64,000 nt of DNA from Dietzia sp. ANT_WB102 (GTDB taxonomy: Bacteria > Actinomycetota > Actinomycetes > Mycobacteriales > Mycobacteriaceae): assembly GCF_008369165.1 (NCBI RefSeq), contig NZ_VOBA01000001.1:1-64000 (forward strand), given 5' to 3'. The notes under the pieces were generated by a model. It worked only from the letters and a program-made list of their open reading frames with translations. It was not told the origin of the DNA and made no database searches. Position 1 is the stretch's first letter, and each line of letters starts with the position of its first letter. This document shows positions 10,779 through 19,991 of the stretch, one piece after another. Both the position numbers and the translations under genes were made by a program.

Positions 10779-11726
10779 ATGACCGACGCACCCATCCCTC
10801 CGGTCCTCGGGGTCGACGACCTCGGGCCGGACACGCAGCCGGTGGCCTATGAGGTCCACGACGGCACGGCGTACGTCACCCTCAACCGGCCGGACTTCCG
10901 CAACGCGCAGAACTCGGTCATGACGTACTCGCTCGACAACGCGTTCATCAAGGCCGTCGAGGACGACTCGGTCAAGGTGATCGTCCTGCGCGCCAACGGC
11001 AAGCACTTCTCCGCGGGCCACGACATCGGCACGCCCGGCCGCGACCACCACGTGGAGTACCCCAACCGTGCCGCGATCTGGTGGGACCACACCACCCGCG
11101 GCGGCGGCGATCGGCGCCTGGCGCGCGAGACCGAGGTCTACGTCCAGATGTGCCGGCGCTGGCGGGAGATCCCCAAGCCGATGATCGCCCAGGTGCACGG
11201 CGCGTGCATCGCCGGCGGCCTGATGCTGGCCTGGATCTGCGACTTCATCGTGGCCTCCGACGACGCCTTCTTCTCCGACCCCGTGGTGAAGATGGGCATC
11301 CCCGGCGTCGAGTACTTCGCCCACGCCTTCGTCCTGGGCCCCCGCCGCGCCAAGGAGATCCTCTACACCGGTCGCAGGTTCGGTGCCGCCGAGGCGTTGG
11401 AGTGGGGAATGCTCAACCACGTCGTGCCGCGTGACGAGCTCCAGGCCAAGGTCGACTCCATCGCCGACGAGATCAAGGCCATGCCGGCGTTCGGGTTGAC
11501 GCTGGCCAAGAAGGTCATCAACTCGAACGAGGACCAGATGGGTCTGCAGACCTCCCTGGACACTGCGTTCGGCTGGCACATGTTCGCCCACTCGGCCAAC
11601 GCCGAGCCCGACGACACCGATTCGTTCTCCGCCTCGCTGGGCGGAATGGACGCGCGTTCGATGCGCGACTCGGCCAACAAGGGTTCGACAGCCGACAAGG
11701 GTTCCACCGGGAAGACGGAGGGCTGA
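10779..11726 (+). CDS. Enoyl-CoA hydratase/isomerase family, EchA13-like
   Basis: A 315-residue crotonase. The first oxyanion-hole segment is GKHFSAGHDIG (74-84) and the second is ACIAGGLMLAW. The family's usual length is about 260; the extra residues are a loop after about 85 rich in His/Trp and a polar C-terminal tail with a repeated DKGSTGK-like stretch. AAGGAGAG lies 10 bases before the ATG. It closely resembles, from memory, the EchA13 type that accompanies FadE17/FadE18-like dehydrogenases. It is not EchA20, the ring-D hydrolase, which is shorter. The KstR2 box upstream assigns it to HIP degradation; the step is unknown. Confidence 0.75.
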   Translation: MTDAPIPPVLGVDDLGPDTQPVAYEVHDGTAYVTLNRPDFRNAQNSVMTYSLDNAFIKAVEDDSVKVIVLRANGKHFSAGHDIGTPGRDHHVEYPNRAAIWWDHTTRGGGDRRLARETEVYVQMCRRWREIPKPMIAQVHGACIAGGLMLAWICDFIVASDDAFFSDPVVKMGIPGVEYFAHAFVLGPRRAKEILYTGRRFGAAEALEWGMLNHVVPRDELQAKVDSIADEIKAMPAFGLTLAKKVINSNEDQMGLQTSLDTAFGWHMFAHSANAEPDDTDSFSASLGGMDARSMRDSANKGSTADKGSTGKTEG

Positions 11727-11730
11727 AACC

Positions 11731-12900
11731 GTGGATCTGGATCTGGACACCTCGACGCAGGAGTTCCGCCTCGAGGTGCGCGAGTGGCTCGAGGCCAATG
11801 TGCCCGCCGAGCCCCTGCCACACATGGACACCCGCGAGGGCTTCGAGGCCCACCGCGAGTGGGAGCGGAAGATGGCCGACGCGCGCATGTCGGTCGTCTC
11901 ATGGCCGGAGGAGTTCGGCGGCCGCGACTGCGGGCTGGTCAACTGGGTGGTCTTCGAGGAGGAGTACTTCCGCGCCGGCGCCCCACTTCGGGTGAGCCAG
12001 AACGGCATCTTCCTGCTGGCGCCGACCCTGTTCGACCACGCCTCCCCCGAGCAGCTCGCGCACATCATGCCGCGCATGGCCCGGGCCGACGACATCTGGG
12101 CACAGGCCTGGTCCGAGCCGGAAGCCGGCTCCGACCTCGCCTCCCTGCGGTCGACGGCGAAGAAGGTCGACGGCGGCTGGGTGCTCAACGGCCAGAAGGT
12201 GTGGTCCACCCGCGCCTCGTTCGCAGACAAGGGCTTCGGCCTGTTCCGCACCAACCCGGACGAGCCCCGCCATAAGGGCCTGACCTACTTCATGTTCGAC
12301 CTGCGGGCTGAGGGCGTCACCGTCCGCCCGATCGACCAACTCGACGGGCTGCCCGGTTTCGCGGAGCTGTTCCTCGAGGACGTCTTCGTCCCCGACGACC
12401 CCGCGAACCCGGCCGAGTCCGGCGTGATCGGCGAGGTCAACCAGGGCTGGAAGGTGGCCATGGCCACCGCCAACAACGAGCGCGGCCTCTCACTGCGCTC
12501 GCCGGGCCGCTTCCTCGCCACCACGGACCGCCTGCTCGAACTGTGGGGCACCGCCGAGGCCGACCTCGACGACCGGAACCGCGGAGTCCTCGCGGATCGC
12601 GTGGTGGACGCCTGGATCGGCTCCCGCGCCTACGAGCTGAGCACCTGGAACACGGTCACCAAGCTCACGGGCGGTGCCAACCTCGGCTTCGAGTCCTCGA
12701 TCAACAAGGTCTTCTGGTCGGATTGGGACATCGCCACTCACGAGACCGCCCTGGACGTCCTCGACACCGCCGGCGAACTCGCCGGGGAGCAGTGGATGGA
12801 CGGGTACCTGTTCGCCCTCGCCGGGCCCATCTACGCGGGCACCAACGAGGTCCAGAAGAACATCATCGCCGAGCGCCTCCTCGGCCTGCCGCGCGGATGA
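11731..12900 (+). CDS. Acyl-CoA dehydrogenase, FadE31/FadE17-like
   Basis: A 389-residue acyl-CoA dehydrogenase starting at a GTG four bases after the echA stop, with GGAGG in the echA end as ribosome site. It has WSEPEAGSDLASLR, NGQKVW and the C-terminal YAGTNEVQKNIIAERLLGLPR. Four-base spacing to echA and 13 bases to the next dehydrogenase mark one operon. In M. tuberculosis fadD3 is followed by fadE31, fadE32 and fadE33; here three dehydrogenases again follow, with an SDR and crotonase inserted. FadE31 is the best guess, FadE17 (next to EchA13) the alternative. Confidence 0.75.
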   Translation: MDLDLDTSTQEFRLEVREWLEANVPAEPLPHMDTREGFEAHREWERKMADARMSVVSWPEEFGGRDCGLVNWVVFEEEYFRAGAPLRVSQNGIFLLAPTLFDHASPEQLAHIMPRMARADDIWAQAWSEPEAGSDLASLRSTAKKVDGGWVLNGQKVWSTRASFADKGFGLFRTNPDEPRHKGLTYFMFDLRAEGVTVRPIDQLDGLPGFAELFLEDVFVPDDPANPAESGVIGEVNQGWKVAMATANNERGLSLRSPGRFLATTDRLLELWGTAEADLDDRNRGVLADRVVDAWIGSRAYELSTWNTVTKLTGGANLGFESSINKVFWSDWDIATHETALDVLDTAGELAGEQWMDGYLFALAGPIYAGTNEVQKNIIAERLLGLPRG

Positions 12901-12913
12901 CGGGAAAGACATC

Positions 12914-13909
12914 ATGAAATTCGCACTCGATCCGGAGATCGTCGACTTCGCCGACAGCATCGACTCGCTGCTGGCCAAGTCCGACCTGCCCTCCGTCATC
13001 CGCGCCTGGTCCGACGGCGACACCGGACCCGGCACCGCTGTGTGGGGACGCGTCGCCGAAACCGGCGCCGCCGCCCTGCTCGTGCCCGAGGAGTCCGGTG
13101 GCGCCGGCGCCACCGCCGTCGAAGCCATCACCGCACTCGAGGTCCTGGGCCGCCACGCCGTGCCGGGCCCCGTGGTGGAGTCCGTCATGGTCGCCCCGCG
13201 CATCGCCGCGGCGCTCGGCGACGAGGGCGTCGCGGGTGAGATCGCCGCGGGCACCCCGGCCTCCGTCGCCGCGCCCGGGGTCTCCCCCTTCGCGCCCGAC
13301 GCTCACGTCGCCGAATACCTGTGGGTCGTCGACGACGACAAGGTGTTCACCGGCGAGGCCGGCGAGTCCCGCCGCTCGGTCGACCGCGCCCGCACCGTCA
13401 CGACCCCGACCCGCGGCGACCAGGTGGCCACGGTGAGCACCGTCGACCTCGTCAACCACGGCGCCCTCGGGACGGCAGCGCAGCTCCTCGGTCTCGGTCA
13501 GGCAATGCTCGACATGACCGTCGACTACGCCAAACAGCGCAAGCAGTACGGCAAGTTCATCGGCGAGTACCAGGCGCTCAAGCACCAGCTCGCCGAGGTG
13601 GCGATCGCGCTCGAAATGGCCCGACCGCTGCTGTGGGCCGGTGCCCTCGCGATCGCCGAGAACCCCGACGAGCCCGCCGCAGCCATCCGCGACGTCTCCG
13701 CCGCCCGGGTGGCGGTGGCCGACGCCGCCTACCTCTCGGCCCGCACGGCCCTGCAGATCCACGGCGCCATCGGCTACACGCTCGAACACGACCTGGGCCT
13801 GTGGCTGACCAAGACCCGTGCCCTGCAGACGGCGTGGGGCACGCAGAGCTACCACCGCGGGCGGGTGCTGGACTCGCTGCGCGGCGGCGTCGCGGAGACC
13901 GCCCGATGA
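12914..13909 (+). CDS. Acyl-CoA dehydrogenase, short FadE32-like subunit
   Basis: A 331-residue member, shorter than the usual 380-400, with a reduced middle region and a recognisable C-terminal half (YAKQRKQYGKFIGEYQALKHQLAE, then the QIHGAIGYTLEHDL segment). Short steroid dehydrogenases of this kind form mixed alpha2beta2 tetramers with a longer partner (established for ChsE4/ChsE5 and ChsE1/ChsE2); the gene beside it is the obvious partner. The ATG at 12914 lies 13 bases after the previous stop, and the next gene overlaps its end. By order it corresponds to FadE32 of the KstR2 regulon. Confidence 0.7.
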   Translation: MKFALDPEIVDFADSIDSLLAKSDLPSVIRAWSDGDTGPGTAVWGRVAETGAAALLVPEESGGAGATAVEAITALEVLGRHAVPGPVVESVMVAPRIAAALGDEGVAGEIAAGTPASVAAPGVSPFAPDAHVAEYLWVVDDDKVFTGEAGESRRSVDRARTVTTPTRGDQVATVSTVDLVNHGALGTAAQLLGLGQAMLDMTVDYAKQRKQYGKFIGEYQALKHQLAEVAIALEMARPLLWAGALAIAENPDEPAAAIRDVSAARVAVADAAYLSARTALQIHGAIGYTLEHDLGLWLTKTRALQTAWGTQSYHRGRVLDSLRGGVAETAR

Positions 13910-15066
13910 GCGCCCCCGCCACGCCCGCGCCCGCCACCCCCGGCGTCGACACCGACGAACAGGCGGCGCTGCGGCAATCCGTGGCCGCACTTCTGGAGAA
14001 GAAGTCAGACTCCGCCGCAGTGCGCGCCGCGATGGCCTCAGAGGACGGATACGACCCCGCACTGTGGTCGACGCTGGTCGAGCAGATCGGGGCCGCCGCC
14101 CTGTCGATCCCCGAGGACCACGACGGTGCCGGGGCGACCTGGGTCGAGACCCATCTCGTGTGCGAGGAGCTGGGCCGCCGGCTGACGCCCTCGCCCATGC
14201 TCGGGTCTGCGGTCCTCGCCGCCCAGGCGGTGCTGGCCTCGGGCGACGCCGCCGCGTCCGCACGCCTGCTGCCCGGCATCGCCGCCGGTGAGCTGGCCGC
14301 GCTCTGCTGGGCCGGGCTCGACGGCTGGGCCACCCCGGGCGTCCGCGCCGACAGCGGGTCCGACGGCGCAACTCTGGACGGCACCGCCCACCACGTGCTG
14401 GGCGCAGACACCGCCACCACGCTGCTCGTCGTAGCGGTCACCGGCGACGAGGTGGGCCTGTTCGAGCTGCCCGCCGACGCCGCCGGGGTCACGGTGACCC
14501 GCGTACCGGTCATGGACCCCACCCGCACGCTGGCGCGGGTGGAATTCGCCGGCGCCGCGGCCACTGCGATCGCCACCCGCCCGAGCTTCCTGTCCCGCCT
14601 CCGCGCCGCAGCATGGGCAGCCCTCACGGCCGAGCAGGTCGGTGCCGCCCGCGCCGTGCTTGACGCCACCGTGCAGTACACCCAGGAGCGCAAGCAGTTC
14701 GGCCGTGCCATCGGGTCGTTCCAGGCGCTCAAGCACCGGATGGCCGACATGTACGTCAAGGTCGAGACCGCCCGGTCGCTGTCCTACTCCGCTGCCGCCA
14801 TGGTCGCCGAGGCGCAGGCCCTCGGGGACGGGACGGCCGCCGACGAGGCGGCCTACGCCGCGGAGATCGAGGCGGCGGCCGCCAAGGTCTACTGCTCCGA
14901 GGCCCTGCAGTGGATCGCCGGCGAATCGATCCAGCTCCACGGCGGCGTCGGCATCACCTGGGAGTACGACTCCCACCTGTACTTCAAGCGCGCGCACGGA
15001 ACCGCGCAGCTGCTCGGACAACCCCACGAGATCCTCGGTGCGCTGGAGGCTGCGGCGGGACTGTAG
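13906..15066 (+). CDS. Acyl-CoA dehydrogenase, FadE33-like subunit
   Basis: A 386-residue acyl-CoA dehydrogenase overlapping the previous gene by ATGA, so the two are translated together. It has a Pro/Ala-rich start, YTQERKQFGRAIGSFQALKHRMADMY, and the ESIQLHGGVGITWEYDSHLYFKRA segment typical of steroid-type FadE subunits. The usual N-terminal SEPxxGSD motif is degraded, which fits a subunit that shares an active site with a partner. It ends the KstR2-controlled run; a separate promoter serves the next gene. Position suggests FadE33, though it is longer than the mycobacterial protein. Confidence 0.7.
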   Translation: MSAPATPAPATPGVDTDEQAALRQSVAALLEKKSDSAAVRAAMASEDGYDPALWSTLVEQIGAAALSIPEDHDGAGATWVETHLVCEELGRRLTPSPMLGSAVLAAQAVLASGDAAASARLLPGIAAGELAALCWAGLDGWATPGVRADSGSDGATLDGTAHHVLGADTATTLLVVAVTGDEVGLFELPADAAGVTVTRVPVMDPTRTLARVEFAGAAATAIATRPSFLSRLRAAAWAALTAEQVGAARAVLDATVQYTQERKQFGRAIGSFQALKHRMADMYVKVETARSLSYSAAAMVAEAQALGDGTAADEAAYAAEIEAAAAKVYCSEALQWIAGESIQLHGGVGITWEYDSHLYFKRAHGTAQLLGQPHEILGALEAAAGL

Positions 15067-15076
15067 CCAGGGGCTC

Positions 15077-15082
15077 TAGAAT
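15077..15082 (+). promoter_or_regulatory. -10 element of the leaderless cysQ-like gene
   Basis: TAGAAT is followed by seven bases and the ATG at 15090. Confidence 0.6.
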
Positions 15083-15089
15083 TGCCCGC

Positions 15090-15911
15090 ATGAGTCCCTT
15101 TCCCGCGCATGGACGGACCAACGACCAGCGGTCGGCCGAGGACCTCGCGGCCCAGGCCGGGCGCCTGCTCACCGACCTGCGGGTCTCGAAGGTGCCGCCG
15201 GAGGACCTCGGTACGTTCGCCGAGGGCGAGGCGAAATCGGTCATCCTGGACCGCCTCGCCGTGGCGCGGCCCAACGACCTCGTCTTCGGCGAATGGGACC
15301 CCGACTCCCGCGCGCGGCTGGAGGCGGACCGGGTGTGGTTCGTCGACCCCCTCGACGGGGTTCACTCCTACGTCACCGAGGGGCGACCCGACTGGGCAGT
15401 GCACGTCGCACTGTGGGAGAAGGATCCACAGGGTGTCGGAGGCATCACCGCCTGCGCGATCGCCATTCCGGCCTACGGGAGGGTCCTCACCGGCCGGGGA
15501 GCCACCACCTACCAGCCCATCTCGATCATCCGCGGCCCCCGGCCCGGACCCTTGGTCCCGCCCCGCGAGGACGACCGCCTGCGCATCGCGGTCTCCGAGG
15601 CCGAACCGCCCGAGTTCGCCGAGGAACTCGCGCGCGATCTCGACGCTTCACTGGTCCACCTCGGATCCGGCGGCGGCAAAACCGCCACCGTGCTCGAGGG
15701 TGAATGCGACGCATACATCCACACCAGCGGGCACCACCAATGGGACTCCGCCGCGACCGTCGGCGTGGTGACCCAGCGCGGACTGCACGCGAGCCGGCTC
15801 GACGGGTCCGAACTCGTCTACAACACCGAGCAGATCGAATTCCCAGATCTGCTGGTGTGCACGCAGGACGTGGCCGAGAAGATCATCGACGCAGTCCGCA
15901 AGTACCTCTAG
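15090..15911 (+). CDS. cysQ: CysQ-like 3'(2'),5'-bisphosphate nucleotidase / inositol monophosphatase family
   Basis: A 273-residue Mg-dependent, Li-sensitive-type phosphatase. Metal ligands are visible as GEWD (67-70), DPLDG (86-90) and WD at 218-219, all normal for the inositol monophosphatase superfamily. Mycobacterial CysQ (about 267 residues) dephosphorylates PAP, the by-product of sulfotransferases, and also inositol phosphates. The converging neighbour is a PAPS-type sulfotransferase, which makes PAP recycling attractive. The gene has its own leaderless promoter, so co-expression with the sulfotransferase is not shown. Family assignment is firm; substrate is inferred. Confidence 0.75.
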   Translation: MSPFPAHGRTNDQRSAEDLAAQAGRLLTDLRVSKVPPEDLGTFAEGEAKSVILDRLAVARPNDLVFGEWDPDSRARLEADRVWFVDPLDGVHSYVTEGRPDWAVHVALWEKDPQGVGGITACAIAIPAYGRVLTGRGATTYQPISIIRGPRPGPLVPPREDDRLRIAVSEAEPPEFAEELARDLDASLVHLGSGGGKTATVLEGECDAYIHTSGHHQWDSAATVGVVTQRGLHASRLDGSELVYNTEQIEFPDLLVCTQDVAEKIIDAVRKYL

Positions 15912-15957
15912 TCGGCCTCCCGGCCGGGTCAGATAGTCGACCTCCCGGCCGGATCAG
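15911..15957. repeat. Duplicated 22-bp element between converging stops
   Basis: Copies at 15911-15932 and 15936-15957 differ at two positions (period 25). Each carries a CCCGGCCGG-type palindrome, and the copies overlap the stop codons of the cysQ-like gene and of the sulfotransferase. It could serve as a weak two-way terminator; replication slippage explains the duplication. Confidence 0.7.
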
Positions 15958-17144
15958 GCCTCCAGCCCGCGGTAGCCGGCGAACCGCTCCGCGATCAGCT
16001 CCTTGCTGAGCCCGTAGTCGGCGAGCGTGTATCGGTGAGCGGGCGCGCGCTCACCGGACAGGCTCTTGTCGTTCTCGGCCACGACGGCCGCGCGGACGTC
16101 CTCGGACAGGTCCGTGCCCACGGCGGCGTACACACGTTCCACCACGGACGCCGGGTCGGCCAGCAATTCGTGGTGGTCGACATCCACGAACGTCGCCCGC
16201 GATGCCGGGTCCTGCTCGTGCTGCGCGCGGACGGCGTCAAACTCGCTCACGCCGCGCGCCCACAGGTCGAGCTGCGACGAGCCGATGTACTCAGGAGTGA
16301 AGCGCGTGGACCACTCAGCTGCGGTCCGGTGGGCGAGTGAGCACATCGACGCCATGGATTTGCGCGGATCCCGATGGGTCTGCACCACCACGGCGTCGGG
16401 GTACACCTCCAACAACGCGTCGAGCGCGAACAGGTGGCTGGGATTCTTGAGCACCCAACGACGTCCCGGGTCGTTGGCACCGATCAGCTGCAGGTTCCGC
16501 TTGTGCCGCCGGTACGCCGGCACCCAGTCCGCGCCGGACAGCCACGTCGAGTAGCCGTCAAGCCGGGCCAGGCACTCGTAGGAGGCGCTGGTCACCGACT
16601 GCCGCAACAGTTGCCAGCATTCCTCGAGATCGTCGGCGGAGATGTAGTGCACGCCGCCGTAGTCGGGGTTCTCCGCCATAAAGCCCGAGTACAGGTCACG
16701 CAGGCCGACGTAGGCGGGGTCGTCCTCCCACTTCTCGCGCGGTGGCCGTGGCTGCGGGACCTCGGTCAGCCACAATTCGAGTCCCTGGTTGGCGGGGTCG
16801 GCGCCGAGCAGTCGGTGCAGCGCCGTGGTGCCGGTCCGGGGCAACCCGGTGACGACGACGGGCCGCTCGATCGCCACCTCCTCCCGGGACTGGCCAGCGG
16901 CGAACCCCGCGTTGGCCAGCAAACGGGCGGTGAGTGCACTCTTGAGGACCGACCGCCAATACTTGCTGCCGGCGGGGGTGAGCCCCGCGTCCGTGTGCAG
17001 GGAATCCAGCAGAATCCCCAGCGCCTCACGGTGCCTGTCCTCACCGTCCCCAAAGTCCTCCAGCCCGACCGTGCGCGAGGCGCTGTCGTGCAGGTCCTCG
17101 ACTGTCCCGACGTGGACGCGATCGGTATCGCTAGCAGCGGACAT
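15954..17144 (-). CDS. Sulfotransferase family protein
   Basis: A 396-residue PAPS-dependent-type sulfotransferase. The 5'-phosphosulfate loop is TGLPRTGTT (99-107), and the 3'-phosphate segment is THRDPRKS (256-263) preceded by WVLKNPSH. The ATG at 17144 has a GGAGG site eight bases upstream; in-frame codons upstream lie inside the previous gene. Rv3529c of the mycobacterial cholesterol locus is a sulfotransferase of this kind, and here it again follows a DUF1214-like gene and hsaB. Its acceptor is unknown: a sterol or sterol metabolite fits the context. Cytosolic; no signal or membrane helix. Confidence 0.78.
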   Translation of the reverse strand: MSAASDTDRVHVGTVEDLHDSASRTVGLEDFGDGEDRHREALGILLDSLHTDAGLTPAGSKYWRSVLKSALTARLLANAGFAAGQSREEVAIERPVVVTGLPRTGTTALHRLLGADPANQGLELWLTEVPQPRPPREKWEDDPAYVGLRDLYSGFMAENPDYGGVHYISADDLEECWQLLRQSVTSASYECLARLDGYSTWLSGADWVPAYRRHKRNLQLIGANDPGRRWVLKNPSHLFALDALLEVYPDAVVVQTHRDPRKSMASMCSLAHRTAAEWSTRFTPEYIGSSQLDLWARGVSEFDAVRAQHEQDPASRATFVDVDHHELLADPASVVERVYAAVGTDLSEDVRAAVVAENDKSLSGERAPAHRYTLADYGLSKELIAERFAGYRGLEA

Positions 17145-17160
17145 CAGCTCAGCCTCCTGG

Positions 17161-18354
17161 TCATGACAGTCCCCGCCGCGCGAACGCATCCTGCCGGGCG
17201 GCGATCCGATCGCGCCATTGTTCGGGGGTCACGTGCAGCTCCTCGTACCCGGGTACCTCGTCGGCGAGCCTGTCGAATGGCACCAGCTTGACCGTGGGGC
17301 CCAGCTCCGGTGTGATGGGCGCGCCCACCCGCTGCCACCGGAACTGCATGATGCCCTCGCGGCGGCCCAGTGTCTCAATCCAGTTGGCCAGCCCGGGGTC
17401 GCGTTCGGAGACCACCAGGTGAATCAGTCCATCGGCGGTGACGTGGGCTTGGTCAGCGGTGAGGCTGGTCTGGTGGTGGACGTAGTCCAGCGAGGCGTAC
17501 CACATACTGCCCAGCTGGAAACCCTGGTAGGGCACCCCGGCGACGGGCACCGAGATCACCAGGGCCTCGTCCGGACCGAGCTCGAAGAGACCGGCGGAGG
17601 AAAACTGCGTGGTGAGCCCGCCCGGCGTCTGCCGCGGCTCGTTCAACGTGTTCCGCGGCTGGTCGCCGAAGAACCAGCCCGGGAATGCCAGCCACGTCCG
17701 CAGGCGCCCGATGAGTGCCTCGGCGAGCTTGGCGTAGAACTTCTCCTGCCCCGCGAGCGTCACCGGCTCCGGAGCCGTGCCCACTGAGTCGAGCCTGCGC
17801 AGGATCGCGGATCCCGCCACCTCGCTGCTCCAGTCGGAGTACACCTCGCGGACGGCGATCATGGACGACCCCGGGTGGAGCACCACGTAGCCGGAGTCGC
17901 CCTCGTCGTCGTCGTACCTCGCCGGCCCCAGGCGGAACGAGTACCGGCCGTCGGCGTCGATCTCCAGCGCGCGGTCGTCGAACGCGGCGTGCGATGCGGC
18001 ACGCTCGTCGGCCGAATAGGTCCCGGCCATCACCTGGAACGACAGGTCAGCGGTGGTGCCGCGCCTGCCCTCGATGACGTACTCCGCACCGCCAGCAAGG
18101 TTGGCGTAGAAGTACAGCGTGTCCGGGTTGTCGAGCCCCATCTTCGTGTACGGGCCGGTGGCCTCGAACAGCTGTGGGTGGGTGCGCCCGCGGTGCTGGC
18201 CCGTCTCGATGGCGCCGCGGATCGTCCCGAGCAAGTAGTCGAGCCCCTCCGCGACGTCCTCCTCCGACCGGACGTGCGGAGCCGAGCGGATGATCTCCTC
18301 CGCCTCTGCCAACGCCGCGGCCAGCGGAGCCGTGGCTTGCCGGGCCGCGGTCAT
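17161..18354 (-). CDS. DUF1214-like protein of the steroid cluster
   Basis: A 397-residue protein without signal peptide. The C-terminal half (about 290-345) shows the DUF1214 pattern: a YQGFQLGSMWY strand, DGLIHLVVSERDPG, then NWIETLGRREGIMQFRW. Proteins of this family have no defined reaction. The ATG at 18354 overlaps the hsaB stop (ATGA) and the sulfotransferase ATG lies 17 bases after the stop, so the three are one operon. In M. tuberculosis a protein of similar length (Rv3531c) lies in the same locus near a sulfotransferase; I infer orthology. A structural or binding role with steroid intermediates is possible. Confidence 0.7.
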   Translation of the reverse strand: MTAARQATAPLAAALAEAEEIIRSAPHVRSEEDVAEGLDYLLGTIRGAIETGQHRGRTHPQLFEATGPYTKMGLDNPDTLYFYANLAGGAEYVIEGRRGTTADLSFQVMAGTYSADERAASHAAFDDRALEIDADGRYSFRLGPARYDDDEGDSGYVVLHPGSSMIAVREVYSDWSSEVAGSAILRRLDSVGTAPEPVTLAGQEKFYAKLAEALIGRLRTWLAFPGWFFGDQPRNTLNEPRQTPGGLTTQFSSAGLFELGPDEALVISVPVAGVPYQGFQLGSMWYASLDYVHHQTSLTADQAHVTADGLIHLVVSERDPGLANWIETLGRREGIMQFRWQRVGAPITPELGPTVKLVPFDRLADEVPGYEELHVTPEQWRDRIAARQDAFARRGLS

Positions 18355-18935
18355 AGCCACGTGTACGAGTCGGCGGAAGTGATGAAGTTCTCCAGCTCCT
18401 GCATTTCGGGAGCCGGATCGACCACGTCCTCCTCGATGCTGAGGTAGGCCCCGCGGTAGAACAGCAGCGGGCGGATGTCCCGCTTGGTCGGGCCGATATT
18501 GTCGACCCGCCCCAGGACGATCCAGTGGTCGCCGCCGTCGAGGACCTGGTCGATCTCGCAGTCCAACCACGCCATGACGCCGTTGATCACCGGCGAGCCC
18601 ATCGGGCTGGGCGACCAGTCGATATGGGCGAACTTGTCGTCACCGCGGCGGCCGAATGTCGAGGAGACGTCCTCCTGCTCCTCGGACAGGATGTTCACCG
18701 CGAACCGGCCCGCCTTCTCGATGCCCTTCCACGAGCCCGAGGTCTTCATCGGGCAGAAGAGAATCAACGGCGGCTCCAGCGACAGCGCCGAGAACGACTG
18801 GCAGGCGAAGCCCACCGGCTTGTCGTCCTCCACCGCCGTGATGACGGTGATACCCGTACAGAACTGGCCCAGTGCATCCCGCAGTTCGCGGCTACTGAAG
18901 GACTGGCCCTCCGGGCTTTCGTCGGTGCTGCTCAT
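18351..18935 (-). CDS. hsaB: Flavin reductase HsaB
   Basis: A 194-residue flavin reductase of the HpaC/HsaB type (normal about 187): FCTGITVIT, GFACQSFSALSLEPPLILFCP and the NILSEEQEDVS segment of the flavin site. It supplies reduced flavin to HsaA, which hydroxylates 3-HSA to the catechol 3,4-DHSA. The ATG at 18935 has GGGAGG 12 bases upstream. Unlike the usual hsaACDB run, a strong hairpin (19002-19046) separates it from hsaC, and a 9-bp direct repeat lies upstream, so it probably has its own promoter and starts the hsaB-DUF1214-sulfotransferase operon. Confidence 0.87.
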   Translation of the reverse strand: MSSTDESPEGQSFSSRELRDALGQFCTGITVITAVEDDKPVGFACQSFSALSLEPPLILFCPMKTSGSWKGIEKAGRFAVNILSEEQEDVSSTFGRRGDDKFAHIDWSPSPMGSPVINGVMAWLDCEIDQVLDGGDHWIVLGRVDNIGPTKRDIRPLLFYRGAYLSIEEDVVDPAPEMQELENFITSADSYTWL

Positions 18936-18967
18936 ATGGGTCGGTCCTCCCTGGACTCAAGGCTCGT

Positions 18968-18992
18968 GAACTGGTGTCGACGCGAACTGGTG
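18968..18992. repeat. 9-bp direct repeat upstream of hsaB
   Basis: GAACTGGTG occurs at 18968-18976 and 18984-18992, period 16, in the short region where an hsaB promoter must lie. It resembles a degenerate KstR half-site but lacks GTT. A regulatory role is only a suggestion. Confidence 0.4.
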
Positions 18993-19001
18993 CTCATGGG
19001 C

Positions 19002-19046
19002 GGCTGGGCCCCACAGTCTCGCGTGAGCGGTCTGTGGGGCCCAGCC
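19002..19046 (-). terminator. Strong hairpin after hsaC
   Basis: A 15-bp perfect stem (GGCTGGGCCCCACAG with its complement) and a 15-base loop lie just after the hsaC stop at 19056. It should end the hsaA-hsaC transcript before hsaB. Confidence 0.85.
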
Positions 19047-19055
19047 TAGGCTGGC

Positions 19056-19991
<936 letters not shown>

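Noticed and set aside
10779-11726. Crotonase considered as EchA20
   Set aside because: EchA20 is about 247 residues; this one is 315 residues, carries an extra loop and resembles EchA13.
9549-12254. Minus-strand frame of 901 residues
   Set aside because: It is antisense to the end of fadD3, the SDR, echA and part of the first acyl-CoA dehydrogenase, all of which have clear motifs; high GC keeps the frame open.
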